64,000 bases of DNA, taken from positions 5,543,388 to 5,607,387 of the forward strand of contig AP019702.1 of the NCBI GenBank assembly GCA_006739055.1. Direction: 5' to 3'. The stretch comes from Allostella vacuolata. Its GTDB lineage: Bacteria; Pseudomonadota; Alphaproteobacteria; ATCC43930; Allostellaceae. The notes under the pieces are model-generated. The model was not told the origin of the DNA and did not search any database. It saw nothing but the letters and a program-made list of their open reading frames with translations. A program made the position numbers and the translations under genes. This document shows, one piece after another, positions 36,688-46,860 of the stretch; position 1 is the first letter of the stretch; each line of letters opens with the position of its first letter.

Positions 36688-38271
36688 TCAACTGCGTAAT
36701 GTTCGCGCCCTTCGCGACCGCCATGCGGCCCCCCAGCACAGCAACACCAGCAAGCCCGGCGCCATCAGGCCGAGGCGGGCATAGGGCGGTGCGGCTATCG
36801 GCCGCGGCAGGTCCACGTCGAGCACGCCCACCGCATCGAGGTCAAGGCGGCCCCGTTCGCGGCCATGGGCATCGAACAGCGCCGAAATCCCGTTATTGGC
36901 CGAGCGCACGAGTGGCAGGCCTTCTTCCACGGCGCGGGCGCGGGCGATCTCCAGATGCTGATAGGGACCCGCGGTGCGGCCGTACCAGCCATCGTTGGTG
37001 AGGTTGAGCAGCCAGTCGGGGCGGCGCGCCGGGTCGATCACGTGACCCGGGAAGATGACCTCGTAGCAGATGAGCGGGCCGACCGGCGGCAGGCCCGGCA
37101 GGTCGAGGGTCCGCGGACCGGGGCCGGCGGAGAAATCGATGCTGCCGGCCGTCACCTTGGACAAGCCGAGTCGGCCGAGGACGGCGCGCAGCGGCAGATA
37201 CTCCCCGAACGGCACCAGGTGGGCCTTGTCGTAGCTGCCGACGATCCGGCCTGCGGGATCGAGTGCCTGCAGGGCGTTCCAGACCATCGGCGGGTCCGTC
37301 GGCTGCGGCGTCGTGCGGTTGGTGCCGGTCAGCACCAGCCCGCCGGGGGGCGCTGCGGCGCCCAGTGCCGCCCGTCGCGCGGGGTCGCGGTCGAGGAACG
37401 AGGGTCCGGCGGTCTCGGCCCACACGACATGGGTCACGCGGTCGAAGCCCGGCCCGCGCGAAAGCTCCAGATGGCGCTGGAAGATCGCTTCGCGCGCTGC
37501 CGGATTCCATTTCAGCACCTGGGGGATCGAGGCCTGCACCAGGCGCAGCCGCACACCGGGAACCGTCCCGGTCGCGGCGTCCTGCAGGCGCACCATGCCG
37601 TAGGCCGAGGCGAGGACGACGAGGCCGAGCGCGGCCAGCGTCGGGGCCCAGCGCCGCACGCCGGTCCTGCCGTCCGCGAGCGTCGCCGGCGCGGCCGCGA
37701 CCAGCACCGCCAGCAGGCCGAGGCCGAGGATCCCGACCAGCGACGCACCCTGCAGGGTTGCGTCGGTCACACCCCACACCTGACCGACCAGGTTCCACGG
37801 GAAGCCCGAGAAGATCCAGGTCCGGATCCACTCGCCCACAGCCCACGCCGCGGCCAGGGCGAGGATCCGCCCGGACCCCGACGCCCGGGTTGCCCAGGCG
37901 GCGAGCGCCGCGAGACCGCTTGCGCCGGCGAGCAGGGCCGGCAGGCCGGTGACCGTGAAGGGGAGCAGCCACCAGAAGCGGGCGATGTCGATGAAGAGCG
38001 CCGCCGCGATCCAGTAGAATCCGACCGTCAGGTAGCCGAATCCGAACCACCAGCCGATCCAGAAGGCGGTGCGTCCGCGCCCGGCGCCGTCGAGCAGCCA
38101 GACGAGGCCGGAGAAGCCCGCGATCATGGCGGGCAGCAGGTAGAGCGGCGGCAGCGCCAGCGCGGCCGATGCACCCAGCCCGAAGGCCAGGCCCATGCGC
38201 CGCCAGCCGGACAAGGCCGACACCGCCGCGGCGAAGCGCGCCACGGCGGTCGGGCGGGGGGCGGCGGTCAC
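36688..38271 (-). CDS. lnt: Apolipoprotein N-acyltransferase
   Basis: A 527-aa inner-membrane enzyme that adds the third acyl chain to lipoproteins. The N-terminal ~220 residues hold about seven membrane helices. The periplasmic nitrilase-like domain shows the Glu-Lys-Cys triad in HVVWAETAGP, YDKAHLVPFGEYLP and PLICYEVIFPG. Its start overlaps the corC stop (ATGA). Together with lspA and several lipoprotein genes in this window it completes lipoprotein maturation, except lgt. Confidence 0.95.
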   Translation of the reverse strand: MTAAPRPTAVARFAAAVSALSGWRRMGLAFGLGASAALALPPLYLLPAMIAGFSGLVWLLDGAGRGRTAFWIGWWFGFGYLTVGFYWIAAALFIDIARFWWLLPFTVTGLPALLAGASGLAALAAWATRASGSGRILALAAAWAVGEWIRTWIFSGFPWNLVGQVWGVTDATLQGASLVGILGLGLLAVLVAAAPATLADGRTGVRRWAPTLAALGLVVLASAYGMVRLQDAATGTVPGVRLRLVQASIPQVLKWNPAAREAIFQRHLELSRGPGFDRVTHVVWAETAGPSFLDRDPARRAALGAAAPPGGLVLTGTNRTTPQPTDPPMVWNALQALDPAGRIVGSYDKAHLVPFGEYLPLRAVLGRLGLSKVTAGSIDFSAGPGPRTLDLPGLPPVGPLICYEVIFPGHVIDPARRPDWLLNLTNDGWYGRTAGPYQHLEIARARAVEEGLPLVRSANNGISALFDAHGRERGRLDLDAVGVLDVDLPRPIAAPPYARLGLMAPGLLVLLCWGAAWRSRRARTLRS

Positions 38272-39179
38272 TTCGCCGTCGGCTCCTGGGGCGCGGCGCG
38301 GCGCACCCGCAGCCGCCGGATCCGTCTCGGGTCCGCGTCCAGAATCTCGAACTCCGTCCCGGAGGCGTGGTGCACGATTTCGCCCCGCACCGGGACCCGA
38401 CCGGCAAAGCTGGCGACGAGGCCGCCGATCGTGTCCACGTCCTCCTCCTCGGCCGCCTCCCCGAGCGGCACGCCGGTGCGCTCCTCCACGTCGAACGGCG
38501 AAGCACGACCGTCGACCAGGAAGCTGCCGTCCGGGCGCTCGACGATCTCGGGCGGGGTCGTCACCACATCATGCTCATCGTCGATCTCGCCGACGATCTC
38601 TTCCACCAGGTCCTCGATGGTGACGAGGCCGTCGATGCCGCCGAACTCGTCGACCACCAGCGCCATGTGGATGCGCGACAGCCGCATCTGCTGCAGCAGG
38701 TCGAGCACCCGGGTCGACGGCGCGACGAACAGCACGCGACGGACGAAGTTCTCGATCCTGGGCGACTTGCCGGCATCGAGGAAGCCCAGCACGTCCTTGA
38801 CATGGACCATGCCGATAACTTCGTCGAGCGTGCCGCGATAGACCGGCAGGCGCGAGTGCTGCTCCTCGGCAAATCGGCGGACCAGGGCAGCGAAGCTGGT
38901 GCCGGCCTCGACCGCGACGATGTCGGCCCGCGGTACGGCGACATCGCGGGTCGTCTCGTCGCGCATACGCAGCACGTTGGCGATCAGCGTGCGCTCATGC
39001 GCATCGACCGGGCCGTCCTCCTGGGACCGCTCCTCGATCATTTCGGCGATCGAGGGGCCGAGGCCGTTGTCGGCGGCAGGCCCGCGCTTGCCGCGCCACC
39101 AATCCCGCAACCGCCGCAGTCGGGGGCGTTGCGCACCGAGCGCGAAACTAGGTCGACTGTCTCCGTCACTCATGGTCAT
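38268..39179 (-). CDS. corC: CorC/HlyC-family CBS-domain protein
   Basis: A 303-aa soluble protein with two CBS domains (~residues 75-195, including RADIVAVEAGTSFAAL and FGGIDGLVTIEDLVEEIVGE) and a C-terminal CorC_HlyC transporter-associated domain. It lacks the DUF21 membrane part. Members bind adenine nucleotides and are linked to Mg2+/Co2+ homeostasis. The order ybeY-corC-lnt is conserved across proteobacteria; starts and stops overlap by four bases on both sides. Confidence 0.9.
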   Translation of the reverse strand: MTMSDGDSRPSFALGAQRPRLRRLRDWWRGKRGPAADNGLGPSIAEMIEERSQEDGPVDAHERTLIANVLRMRDETTRDVAVPRADIVAVEAGTSFAALVRRFAEEQHSRLPVYRGTLDEVIGMVHVKDVLGFLDAGKSPRIENFVRRVLFVAPSTRVLDLLQQMRLSRIHMALVVDEFGGIDGLVTIEDLVEEIVGEIDDEHDVVTTPPEIVERPDGSFLVDGRASPFDVEERTGVPLGEAAEEEDVDTIGGLVASFAGRVPVRGEIVHHASGTEFEILDADPRRIRRLRVRRAAPQEPTAK

Positions 39180-39640
39180 GCCGCCTCCCGGTAGGGATCG
39201 GCGATGCCGAGGGCCGCGAGGGCCTGTACTTCCAGCGGCTCCATCTCTGCCGCATCCTCCGTCGTTTCGTGGTCAAATCCCAACAGATGCAAGGTGCCGT
39301 GCACGACCAGGTGGGACAGATGGTCGGCCAGCGGCTTGCCCGCCGCTGCGGCCTCGGCCGCCGTCGTTTCGTAGGCGATGGCGACATCCCCGAGCAGCAG
39401 CGGGTCGCCCGCGGCGAAGGACAGCACGTTGGTCGGCTTGTCCTGGCCGCGATAGTCGCGATTGAGCTGATGCAGCAGGGCGTCGTCGCCCAGCAGGATC
39501 GCCATCTCCGGATCGCCGGCCGGCATTCTCGGCGCCACCTTCAGCGCGGCACGCACCGCCCGGCGCACCAGGGGGCGGGGATCGCCCAGTGCCGTTCGCC
39601 ACGGGCGATGGTCGATGCGAATGCCGATCCGCACGCTCAT
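39176..39640 (-). CDS. ybeY: Endoribonuclease YbeY (16S rRNA maturation)
   Basis: A 154-aa metalloprotein for rRNA 3' processing and ribosome quality control. It has the diagnostic zinc motif HLSHLVVHGTLHLLGFDHE (~residue 118) and NRDYRGQDKPTNVLSFA. The ATG at 39640 was chosen; upstream in-frame sequence is rich in Arg/Ser and is not YbeY-like. It lies 19 bases downstream of phoH, its usual partner, and overlaps corC by four bases. Confidence 0.95.
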   Translation of the reverse strand: MSVRIGIRIDHRPWRTALGDPRPLVRRAVRAALKVAPRMPAGDPEMAILLGDDALLHQLNRDYRGQDKPTNVLSFAAGDPLLLGDVAIAYETTAAEAAAAGKPLADHLSHLVVHGTLHLLGFDHETTEDAAEMEPLEVQALAALGIADPYREAA

Positions 39641-39659
39641 CACGGATTCCAGTCCAACC

Positions 39660-40669
<1,010 letters not shown>

Positions 40670-40673
<4 letters not shown>

Positions 40674-42088
40674 GCCGCGGCACCCATTCCGGCGGGCTCG
40701 ATCGTGACGATCCGGCCGGCAAGGCTGTTTGGTCCCGACCCGGCGATGTCCACCTCCACCTCCTGGCCGATCAGCCGCTCCGCCCCCTCGGCATGCACCG
40801 ACTGCAGCCAGGGCGTGCGACCGATCAGCTGGCCCGGATGGCGGCCGCGCTTCTCGAACAGCACGGGCACGCGCCGGCCCACCGTCGCCTGGTTGAAGGC
40901 GTCCTGTTGCCGGCGCAGGAGTTCCTGCACAGCCGCCAGCCGCACGCTCTTCACGTCTTCGTCCAGCTGGCCCGGCTCGGCGGCGGCCGGTGTCCCCGGA
41001 CGCGGACTGTACTTGAAGGAGAAGGCCTGGGCGAAGCCGATCTCGGCGATGAGATCCAGGGTCTGCGCGAAATCCCCGTCGGTCTCGCCCGGGTAGCCGA
41101 CGATGAAGTCCGACGACAGGGCGATGTCGGGCCGCGCGGTACGCAGGCGGTCGACGATTCGCCGGTACTCGTCCGCGCCGTGACGCCGGTTCATGCGGGC
41201 CAGGACCCGGTCGGATCCGGACTGGACCGGAAGGTGAAGGAAGGGCATCAGGGCCGGCACGTCCGCATGGGCCGCGATCAGGTCGTCGTCCATGTCCCGC
41301 GGATGCGATGTCGTGTAGCGGATCCGGCGCAGGCCCGGCACCCCGTCGGCCAGGGCCCGAATCAGCCGGCCCAGCCCCCATTCGCCGCCCGCCGGCGCAC
41401 TGCCGTGCCAGGCGTTCACGTTCTGGCCGAGCAGGGTGATCTCACGCGCGCCCAGCTGCACGAGATTCTGCGCCTCCGCCAGGATGTCGCCGGCCGGCCG
41501 GGAATACTCGGCCCCGCGCGTGTAGGGAACGACGCAGAAGGTGCAGAACTTGTCGCAACCCTCCTGCACCGCCAGGAAGACCGAGACGGCCTGCGGGTCG
41601 ACCTGACGCGGCAGGGAATCGAACTTCGGATCGGTCGGGAAATCGGTGGCGACGATCCCACGCCCGGGCGCCGGGACACCGGAAGCGGCCGCGCGGGTCG
41701 CACGGGCGATCAGTTCCGGCAGCTGGTGGTAGGATTGCGGGCCGACCACGATGTCCACGTGCGGCGCACGACGCACCACCTCGGCCCCTTCCGCCTGGGC
41801 GACGCAACCGGCGACGGCCAGCAGCAGATCCCCACCTTCGGCCCGCCGCTGCGCCTTCAGGGGCCGCAGCCGGCCCAGCTCGGAGTAGACCTTCTCGCCG
41901 GCCTTCTCGCGGATATGGCACGTGTTGAGGATGACGAGGTCGGCCTCGTCGGCAATGTCGGTGACCGAGTAGCCAAGGGGCGCCAGGACATCCGCCATGC
42001 GGGCGGAGTCATAGACGTTCATCTGGCAGCCGTAGGTCTTGAGATGCAGTTTCTTCGTCAATGCCGTATCGCCCCGTTCGCGGGTCAT
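40670..42088 (-). CDS. miaB: tRNA-2-methylthio-N6-isopentenyladenosine synthase
   Basis: A 472-aa radical-SAM methylthiotransferase modifying A37 of tRNAs. The N-terminal UPF0004 domain has [12 protein letters not shown] (~residue 17) and further Cys ligands. The radical-SAM Cys cluster is in [16 protein letters not shown] (~residue 174). The C-terminal TRAM domain ends the protein. The start is uncertain: ATG at 42088 adds a short extension before [10 protein letters not shown], and a TTG at 42061 would begin there. A good promoter lies about 45 bases upstream. Confidence 0.95.
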
Positions 42089-42132
42089 GCGCCGCCATGC
42101 GGGCGGATCCTCTTGGAACCGGGGTCGAGTGG

Positions 42133-42160
42133 ACCCTAGCATCGGCCGGAACGCTGTCAA
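42133..42160 (-). promoter_or_regulatory. Promoter upstream of miaB-phoH-ybeY-corC-lnt
   Basis: On the minus strand a perfect TTGACA (42160-42155) is followed after 16 bases by TAGGGT (42138-42133). Transcription would start near 42126, about 38 bases before the ATG at 42088. The five genes downstream run leftward, miaB through ybeY-corC-lnt with overlaps or gaps under 20 bases, so this is probably the operon promoter. Confidence 0.5.
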
Positions 42161-42217
42161 GTGACGCCTTGGTGACCGGTTGACAAGGGCCGGCGGACCT
42201 TTGGGCGCGCCCGAGGC

Positions 42218-43066
42218 TCAGGCAGCGGCCGCGTGGTCGGCATCGCCCGGCGATTCCGGCTTGGGGACGTCGCCGGCCTTTGCGGGCCAGCGCCCCGCCA
42301 GCGTCCGGTCCATGCCCTCGACGATCATCTGGCGGCAATGGGCAGCCAGCGCCTTGCGCGATCCGAAATCGTCGATCGTGACCGGCGCGTGGAACTCGAC
42401 CGACACCGTGCAGTCGCCCAGGCCCGCCAGCTGCCACAGATGCCGGCCCAGATCCATGTCGCCGTACCACGCATAGAACGGCCGCAGCCCATGGCCGAGC
42501 GGGATGCCGTCCAGGCGCACATAGGCGATGGTGACGGGCTGGATCGTCAGCGGCTCGCCCGCCACCCGGCGTTCGGCCACGCTGAACAGCGCGGTCTTGA
42601 ACGGCAGGACGCGGTTGCCGTCGCTGCTCGTCCCTTCCGGGAAGAGGATCAGGTTGTCGCCCTCCTCCAGGCGCCGGGCAATCTCGTCGCGCTGGCCGGT
42701 CGTGTCCGTGCGCCGCTGGCGGTTGACGAAGACGGTGCGCTGCAGCCGCGCAAGCCAGCCGAAGAGGGGCCAGGCCGCCACCTCCGCCTTGGCGATGAAG
42801 CTGCCGCCGATCAGCGAGCCCAGCACCGCAATGTCGAGGTACGAGCAGTGGTTTATGACGAAGAGGGTCGGGTGCGCCGCCGACCGCTCGCCGTGCCGCT
42901 CCACCCGCATGCCGAGGATGACGAGGCAGACCCGGTGGTAGAAGAGGGGAATCGCCGTGGCCAAGCGCCGGCTGAAACGCACCGCCAGCCACTGCGCCGG
43001 CATCAGCGCCAGCGTGAACAGCAGGTAGAGCGACAGGCGGACGGTGGCGAGCAGGGGGGATCCCAT
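42218..43066 (-). CDS. 1-acyl-sn-glycerol-3-phosphate acyltransferase family protein (PlsC/OlsA-like)
   Basis: A 282-aa membrane-bound acyltransferase. An N-terminal helix precedes the catalytic NHCSYLDIAVLGS (N-H-x4-D, ~residue 71) and the FPEGTSSDGNR block (~residue 142). It acylates a lyso-lipid: either lysophosphatidic acid (PlsC) or lyso-ornithine lipid (OlsA). The second is suggested by the OlsB-like gene five bases upstream, but sequence alone cannot separate the two. The ATG at 43066 was chosen because it precedes the membrane helix directly. Confidence 0.88.
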   Translation of the reverse strand: MGSPLLATVRLSLYLLFTLALMPAQWLAVRFSRRLATAIPLFYHRVCLVILGMRVERHGERSAAHPTLFVINHCSYLDIAVLGSLIGGSFIAKAEVAAWPLFGWLARLQRTVFVNRQRRTDTTGQRDEIARRLEEGDNLILFPEGTSSDGNRVLPFKTALFSVAERRVAGEPLTIQPVTIAYVRLDGIPLGHGLRPFYAWYGDMDLGRHLWQLAGLGDCTVSVEFHAPVTIDDFGSRKALAAHCRQMIVEGMDRTLAGRWPAKAGDVPKPESPGDADHAAAA

Positions 43067-43071
43067 CCCCC

Positions 43072-43938
43072 TCACCCTTCCCGCGACCGACGCTCGTAGT
43101 GCCTGGAGTACTTCTCGGTCACCAGCTCGGTCTTGACGACGATGCAGATGTCCGTCGTGTTGAACTGCTCGTCGACCACCGCGCCGTCGCCGACAAAGCC
43201 CCCGAGGCGCAGATAGCCCTTTACCAGCGGCGGCAGGTCGGCCAGGGCGCGCAACGGCTCGATCGTTTCCGCCGGCAGCAGGCGCATGTCGACATAGCGG
43301 CTCTCGACGGCCCGCGGCCGCAGTTCGATCGGCGCCAGATGATAGTGATAGAGGTAGGAGAGCGGCAGGGCGAGCGCCGCGGGATCGGTGCCGTGCAGGC
43401 TGGCGCAGCCGAACATCAGGCCGATGCGGTGCCGGAAGACATACTCGGCGATGCCGCGCCACAGCAGCTGCATGGTCGGCCGGGTCCGGTAGCCGACATC
43501 GACGCAGGATCGCCCGAGCTCCAGGATCTCTCCCGGCAGGGCCTCCAGCTTGGCGATGTCGTATTCTGCGGCCGTGTAGAATCCGCCATGCCGGGCGGCC
43601 GCGGCGCGGCGGATCAGCCGGTAGGTGCCGACCACGGACGAGGCGCCCTCGCCGCGGGAATGGTCGATGACCAGAAGATGGTCGCACAATGGGTCGAAAT
43701 CGTCGAAATCCCGGCCGCGCGCGGCCATCTCCGGCGTCGGCCGGGCCGCCATCTCGTCATAGAACACGCGGTAGCGCAGGGCCTGGGAAGCGTCGATATC
43801 GGCTTCCGAGCGCGCCAGCCGCACCTCCATCGTGCCGGAACGGATCGACAGCCCGTCCGCTCCCCATTGCGGCCCCGATGCGGAACCGTCCGGCGGACCG
43901 TCGGGCATGGGCGGGGTAGGCTTGGTGTCGGCGGACAT
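43072..43938 (-). CDS. olsB: OlsB-like ornithine-acyl-ACP N-acyltransferase
   Basis: A 288-aa acyltransferase of the OlsB/hemolysin-like GNAT group. It has a Pro/Gly-rich N-terminal tail of ~35 residues, then MEVRLARSEADIDASQALRY, FDPLCDHLLVIDH, V-G-T-Y-R-L-I-R and the family block ELGRSCVDVGYRTRPTMQLL (~residue 140). It would link a 3-hydroxyacyl chain to ornithine, making lyso-ornithine lipid, which the adjacent PlsC/OlsA-like enzyme completes. Such lipids can replace phospholipids under phosphate limitation. It is 11 bases downstream of fur. Confidence 0.85.
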   Translation of the reverse strand: MSADTKPTPPMPDGPPDGSASGPQWGADGLSIRSGTMEVRLARSEADIDASQALRYRVFYDEMAARPTPEMAARGRDFDDFDPLCDHLLVIDHSRGEGASSVVGTYRLIRRAAAARHGGFYTAAEYDIAKLEALPGEILELGRSCVDVGYRTRPTMQLLWRGIAEYVFRHRIGLMFGCASLHGTDPAALALPLSYLYHYHLAPIELRPRAVESRYVDMRLLPAETIEPLRALADLPPLVKGYLRLGGFVGDGAVVDEQFNTTDICIVVKTELVTEKYSRHYERRSREG

Positions 43939-43948
43939 CGATCTCGGG

Positions 43949-44404
43949 TCAGCGCTTCTTGGCGCGGTCCAGCGGAACGCCGTAGAGTTCGAGGCGGTGG
44001 CCGACCAGCTTGAAACCCAGGCCGGCCGCGATGCGCTCCTGCAGCGCCTCGATTTCCTCGTTGTGGAATTCGATCACGCGCCCGCTTTCCATGTCGATCA
44101 GATGGTCATGGTGCTCGTCGGGCGTCTCTTCGTAGCGGGCACGGCCGTCGCCGAAGTCGTGCCGATTGAGAATATTCGCCTCTTCGAACAGTCTTACCGT
44201 GCGATAGACGGTGGCAATCGAAATGCGCGGATCGATTCCGGTCGCACGCTGGTGCACCGATTCGACGTCCGGATGGTCACTCGAATCCGACAGCACCTGC
44301 GCAATGACGCGCCGCTGTTCGGTCATCTTCAGGCCCTTGTCGATGCAAAGGCGTTCGATCCGCGAGGGCACCGGGCTCTCCGTCTTCCTTCGATCCGAGA
44401 TCAT
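43949..44404 (-). CDS. fur: Fur-family metalloregulator (Fur/Mur)
   Basis: A 151-aa Fur-type repressor. The winged helix includes the recognition region ISIATVYRTVRLFEE (~residues 60-75). The metal-binding motif HHDHLIDMESG follows at ~96. The C-terminal Cys pairs of E. coli Fur are absent, as in many alphaproteobacterial proteins called Mur that respond to manganese. So the metal sensed is uncertain. The ATG at 44404 follows rimI by 15 bases on the same strand. Confidence 0.93.
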   Translation of the reverse strand: MISDRRKTESPVPSRIERLCIDKGLKMTEQRRVIAQVLSDSSDHPDVESVHQRATGIDPRISIATVYRTVRLFEEANILNRHDFGDGRARYEETPDEHHDHLIDMESGRVIEFHNEEIEALQERIAAGLGFKLVGHRLELYGVPLDRAKKR

Positions 44405-44419
44405 ACCCGCTTACGGGTC

Positions 44420-44920
44420 TTACGGCCATGGTGCCCGAAGAGGCGCTGGCACTTCCCCTGTTCTGGACGAACCATTAGCCCGGACGAAGCACAACAGCAA
44501 GGCGTCGACGGCGACCCCCCCGGCGCGGCGATAGTAGCCTCGCCGGGTGCCGGCCCGCCGGAAGCCCGCGTTCGCGTAGAGGGCCTGCGCCGGCACGTTG
44601 TCCGCCGCCACCTCCAGGAAGACCGTCGACACCTGCCCCGGCAGGCTGGCCAGAAGATGGTCGAGAAGCGCCCGTCCGGCGCCGATGCGGCGCTGGCCCG
44701 GCGCCACCCCGATGGTCAGCACTTCCGCCTCGTCGGCGACGTGGCGCCCCAGCGCCAGGCCGACCGGCTCGCCCGCCCGCAACAGGGCCGCCCCTGCGAC
44801 CCCGGGCTGGCCCAGCAGGGCGGCCCAGGCGTCGGCCGGCCACGGGTCCTCTGGAAAGCAGGCACCGTGCAGAAGCGCCAGCCATCCGGCGTCGGCCGGC
44901 CCGATCTCGACGATCGTCAC
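44420..44920 (-). CDS. rimI: Ribosomal-protein-alanine N-acetyltransferase
   Basis: A 166-aa GNAT enzyme. Motif A reads APGQRRIGAGRALLDHLLAS (~residue 73), followed by the RimI-typical FLEVAADNVPAQALYANAGF and the RRGYYRRAGG block. RimI acetylates the N-terminus of ribosomal protein S18 and often neighbours tsaB. The start is GTG at 44920, overlapping the tsaB stop (GTGA). The C-terminal tail after the GNAT core is slightly longer than usual. Confidence 0.9.
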   Translation of the reverse strand: MTIVEIGPADAGWLALLHGACFPEDPWPADAWAALLGQPGVAGAALLRAGEPVGLALGRHVADEAEVLTIGVAPGQRRIGAGRALLDHLLASLPGQVSTVFLEVAADNVPAQALYANAGFRRAGTRRGYYRRAGGVAVDALLLCFVRANGSSRTGEVPAPLRAPWP

Positions 44921-45591
44921 GCAGGCACCGCCGGGCCCGGCAGGGTTACGTCGGGTGGGCGCAGATAGACGGGCCGCGGCGGCAGCAGCCGCTCTCCGCC
45001 GGCCAGCGCCGCGGCTGCGGTCGAAGCGACCGTCGCGGCATCGGCCGGCCCGGCACGGAGCACCCGAGCCTCCCGCCCCCGCGCCGCGAGGGCGGCGGCG
45101 AGAGCCGGCGCGGCGTCGCCCGCGAGCGGGATCACATCCGGGACAGCTATCTCTACCAGGCGCCTGACGGCCTCTGCCGGTGTCGCCATGAACGGCCCGG
45201 GCCCGTCCGGCAGGCCCAGCACCGCGACGAACAGCTCCTCGCGCCGGCTGTCGAGCGCGACCACCAGCGGGGTTGCCATGCCCGCGGCGTGAACGCGGAA
45301 GCTGCAGACCCCCCAGGCCGGAATGCCCGCCGCCAGCGCCACGCCCTGGGCCAGCGCGAGCCCGACCCGCAGGCCGGTGAAGCTGCCGGGCCCGACGCTC
45401 GCCACCACCATGTCCAGATCGTCCGCATCCAGGCATGCGTCCGCGAATGCCCCCGCAACCAGCGGCGCCAGATGCGCGGCATGGCCGCGCTCGGTCGCAA
45501 GCCGGCGAACGGCGCGCACCTGCCCGTCGCTCCAGATCGCGGCCGAGCAGGCGGCGCCAGCGGAATCGATCGCAAGCAGGGTCAGCCCCAT
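44917..45591 (-). CDS. tsaB: tRNA threonylcarbamoyladenosine biosynthesis protein TsaB
   Basis: A 224-aa ASKHA-fold protein that partners TsaD/TsaE in making t6A37 of tRNAs. Typical features are LLAIDSAGAACSAAIW (~residue 4), then HAAHLAPLV and SVGPGSFTGLRVGLALAQG (~residue 66). Full length for the family. It is coupled to rimI by a four-base overlap and divergent from the VanX-like dipeptidase gene. Confidence 0.94.
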   Translation of the reverse strand: MGLTLLAIDSAGAACSAAIWSDGQVRAVRRLATERGHAAHLAPLVAGAFADACLDADDLDMVVASVGPGSFTGLRVGLALAQGVALAAGIPAWGVCSFRVHAAGMATPLVVALDSRREELFVAVLGLPDGPGPFMATPAEAVRRLVEIAVPDVIPLAGDAAPALAAALAARGREARVLRAGPADAATVASTAAAALAGGERLLPPRPVYLRPPDVTLPGPAVPA

Positions 45592-45651
45592 GGTGCACCC
45601 GGTCGTTCGATGCTAGCCAGATCGACCCTCTTGCATGCCAGCGGATCTCCC

Positions 45652-46200
45652 ATGCTCGTACCCGTGGATGCCGAGCTGAACGGCATCATCGTCTCCCTCG
45701 CCTACGGCACGCCCGACAACCTCTCGGGGCGCCCGATCTATCGAAACCCGATCTGCCTGCTCCAGACGGACGCGGCGGAGAAGCTGCTGCGCGCGACCGG
45801 ACTGGCCCGCGCGATCGGGCTTCGCCTGAAGGTCTTCGACGCCTATCGCCCGCCCGAGGCGCAGTGGCGCCTGTGGGAGGCCTGTCCCGACCCGACCTTC
45901 GTCGCCGACCCCCGCCGCGGCTCGCCCCACTCCCGCGGGGTCGCCGTCGACCTGACCCTGGTCGACGGCAGCGGCCGGCCGCTCGATATGGGAACCGGCT
46001 TCGATGCCACGGTCGACCAGTCGCACCATGGACGCACCGACATCCCGCCCGAGGCGCAACGCAACCGCTTCACCCTGCTCGGGATCATGACCGCGGCGGG
46101 GTGGGACAACTACAGCAAGGAGTGGTGGCACTATCAGCTGTTCGACGCCCGGCGCTACCCGCTGGTCGCCGACGGGGCGATGGCGCCTCCGCTCCTGTAG
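45652..46200 (+). CDS. ddpX: D-alanyl-D-alanine dipeptidase (VanX/DdpX family)
   Basis: A 182-aa zinc dipeptidase that splits D-Ala-D-Ala. It carries FDAYRPPEAQWRLWEACPDP (~residue 63), the zinc ligands His and Asp in SPHSRGVAVDLTLVDG (~residue 92) and the final His in EWWHYQLFDA (~residue 160), plus R-N-R-F-T-L-L. Close to E. coli DdpX, so used in D-Ala-D-Ala salvage rather than vancomycin resistance; no vanHA is near. The ATG at 45652 fits the family; an ATG 14 codons earlier (45610) is possible. Its stop is one base from the stop of the converging nfu gene. Confidence 0.9.
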   Translation: MLVPVDAELNGIIVSLAYGTPDNLSGRPIYRNPICLLQTDAAEKLLRATGLARAIGLRLKVFDAYRPPEAQWRLWEACPDPTFVADPRRGSPHSRGVAVDLTLVDGSGRPLDMGTGFDATVDQSHHGRTDIPPEAQRNRFTLLGIMTAAGWDNYSKEWWHYQLFDARRYPLVADGAMAPPLL

Positions 46201-46201
46201 C

Positions 46202-46753
46202 CTACATGATCGCGCGGACCTCCTGCACCTCCGGCACATAGTGGCGGAGCATGTTCTCGATCCCGCTCTTCAAGGTCGCGGTCGAGCTCGGGCAGCCGGC
46301 ACAGGACCCCTGCATGTGGAGATAGACGACACCGTCCTCGAAGCCGTGGAACACGATGTCGCCGCCGTCCTGGGCCACGGCCGGGCGCACCCGCGTCTCC
46401 AGCAGCTCCTTGATCTGGACGACGATCTCGCTGTCCTCCGCGCTGTCGCTGGCCCTCTCGCCGGTTTCCGGCAGGAGGATCGGTCGTCCGGACGTGAAAT
46501 GCTCCATGACCATGCCGAGGATGGCGGGCTTCAGGACATACCAGTCCTTCTCGCCGGTCTTGGTCACGGTCACGAAGTCGCTGCCGAGGAACACGCCGGT
46601 TACGCCGTCGATGTCGAACAGCCGCTCCGCCAGCGGCGACCGGGCCGCGGCTTCGCGATTGGCGAAGTCGGCGGTGCCGCTGGCCATCACCTCGCGGCCG
46701 GGCAGGAACTTCAAGGTGGCGGGATTGGGCGTGGTCTCTGTCTGGATGAACAT
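46202..46753 (-). CDS. NifU/Nfu-family iron-sulfur cluster carrier
   Basis: A 183-aa protein with the Nfu N-terminal domain (FIQTETTPNPATLKFLPG) and the C-terminal NifU domain. The cluster motif C-A-G-C lies in MQGSCAGCPSSTATLKSG (~residues 149-166). It delivers 4Fe-4S clusters to target enzymes. It lies at the end of a leftward set after the TauE/SafE, TIGR02186 and Usp genes, 107 bases beyond the Usp stop, so it may have its own promoter. Confidence 0.92.
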   Translation of the reverse strand: MFIQTETTPNPATLKFLPGREVMASGTADFANREAAARSPLAERLFDIDGVTGVFLGSDFVTVTKTGEKDWYVLKPAILGMVMEHFTSGRPILLPETGERASDSAEDSEIVVQIKELLETRVRPAVAQDGGDIVFHGFEDGVVYLHMQGSCAGCPSSTATLKSGIENMLRHYVPEVQEVRAIM

Positions 46754-46860
46754 GGGGCGTCTCCCGGGCGGCAGGAACGGATATCCCCAATCTGGGCGGT
46801 CGGTGCCGTCCGATCAACCATGCAGCGAAGGTGGTCTTGTCCGGCTGCCCGGAAGACGGG

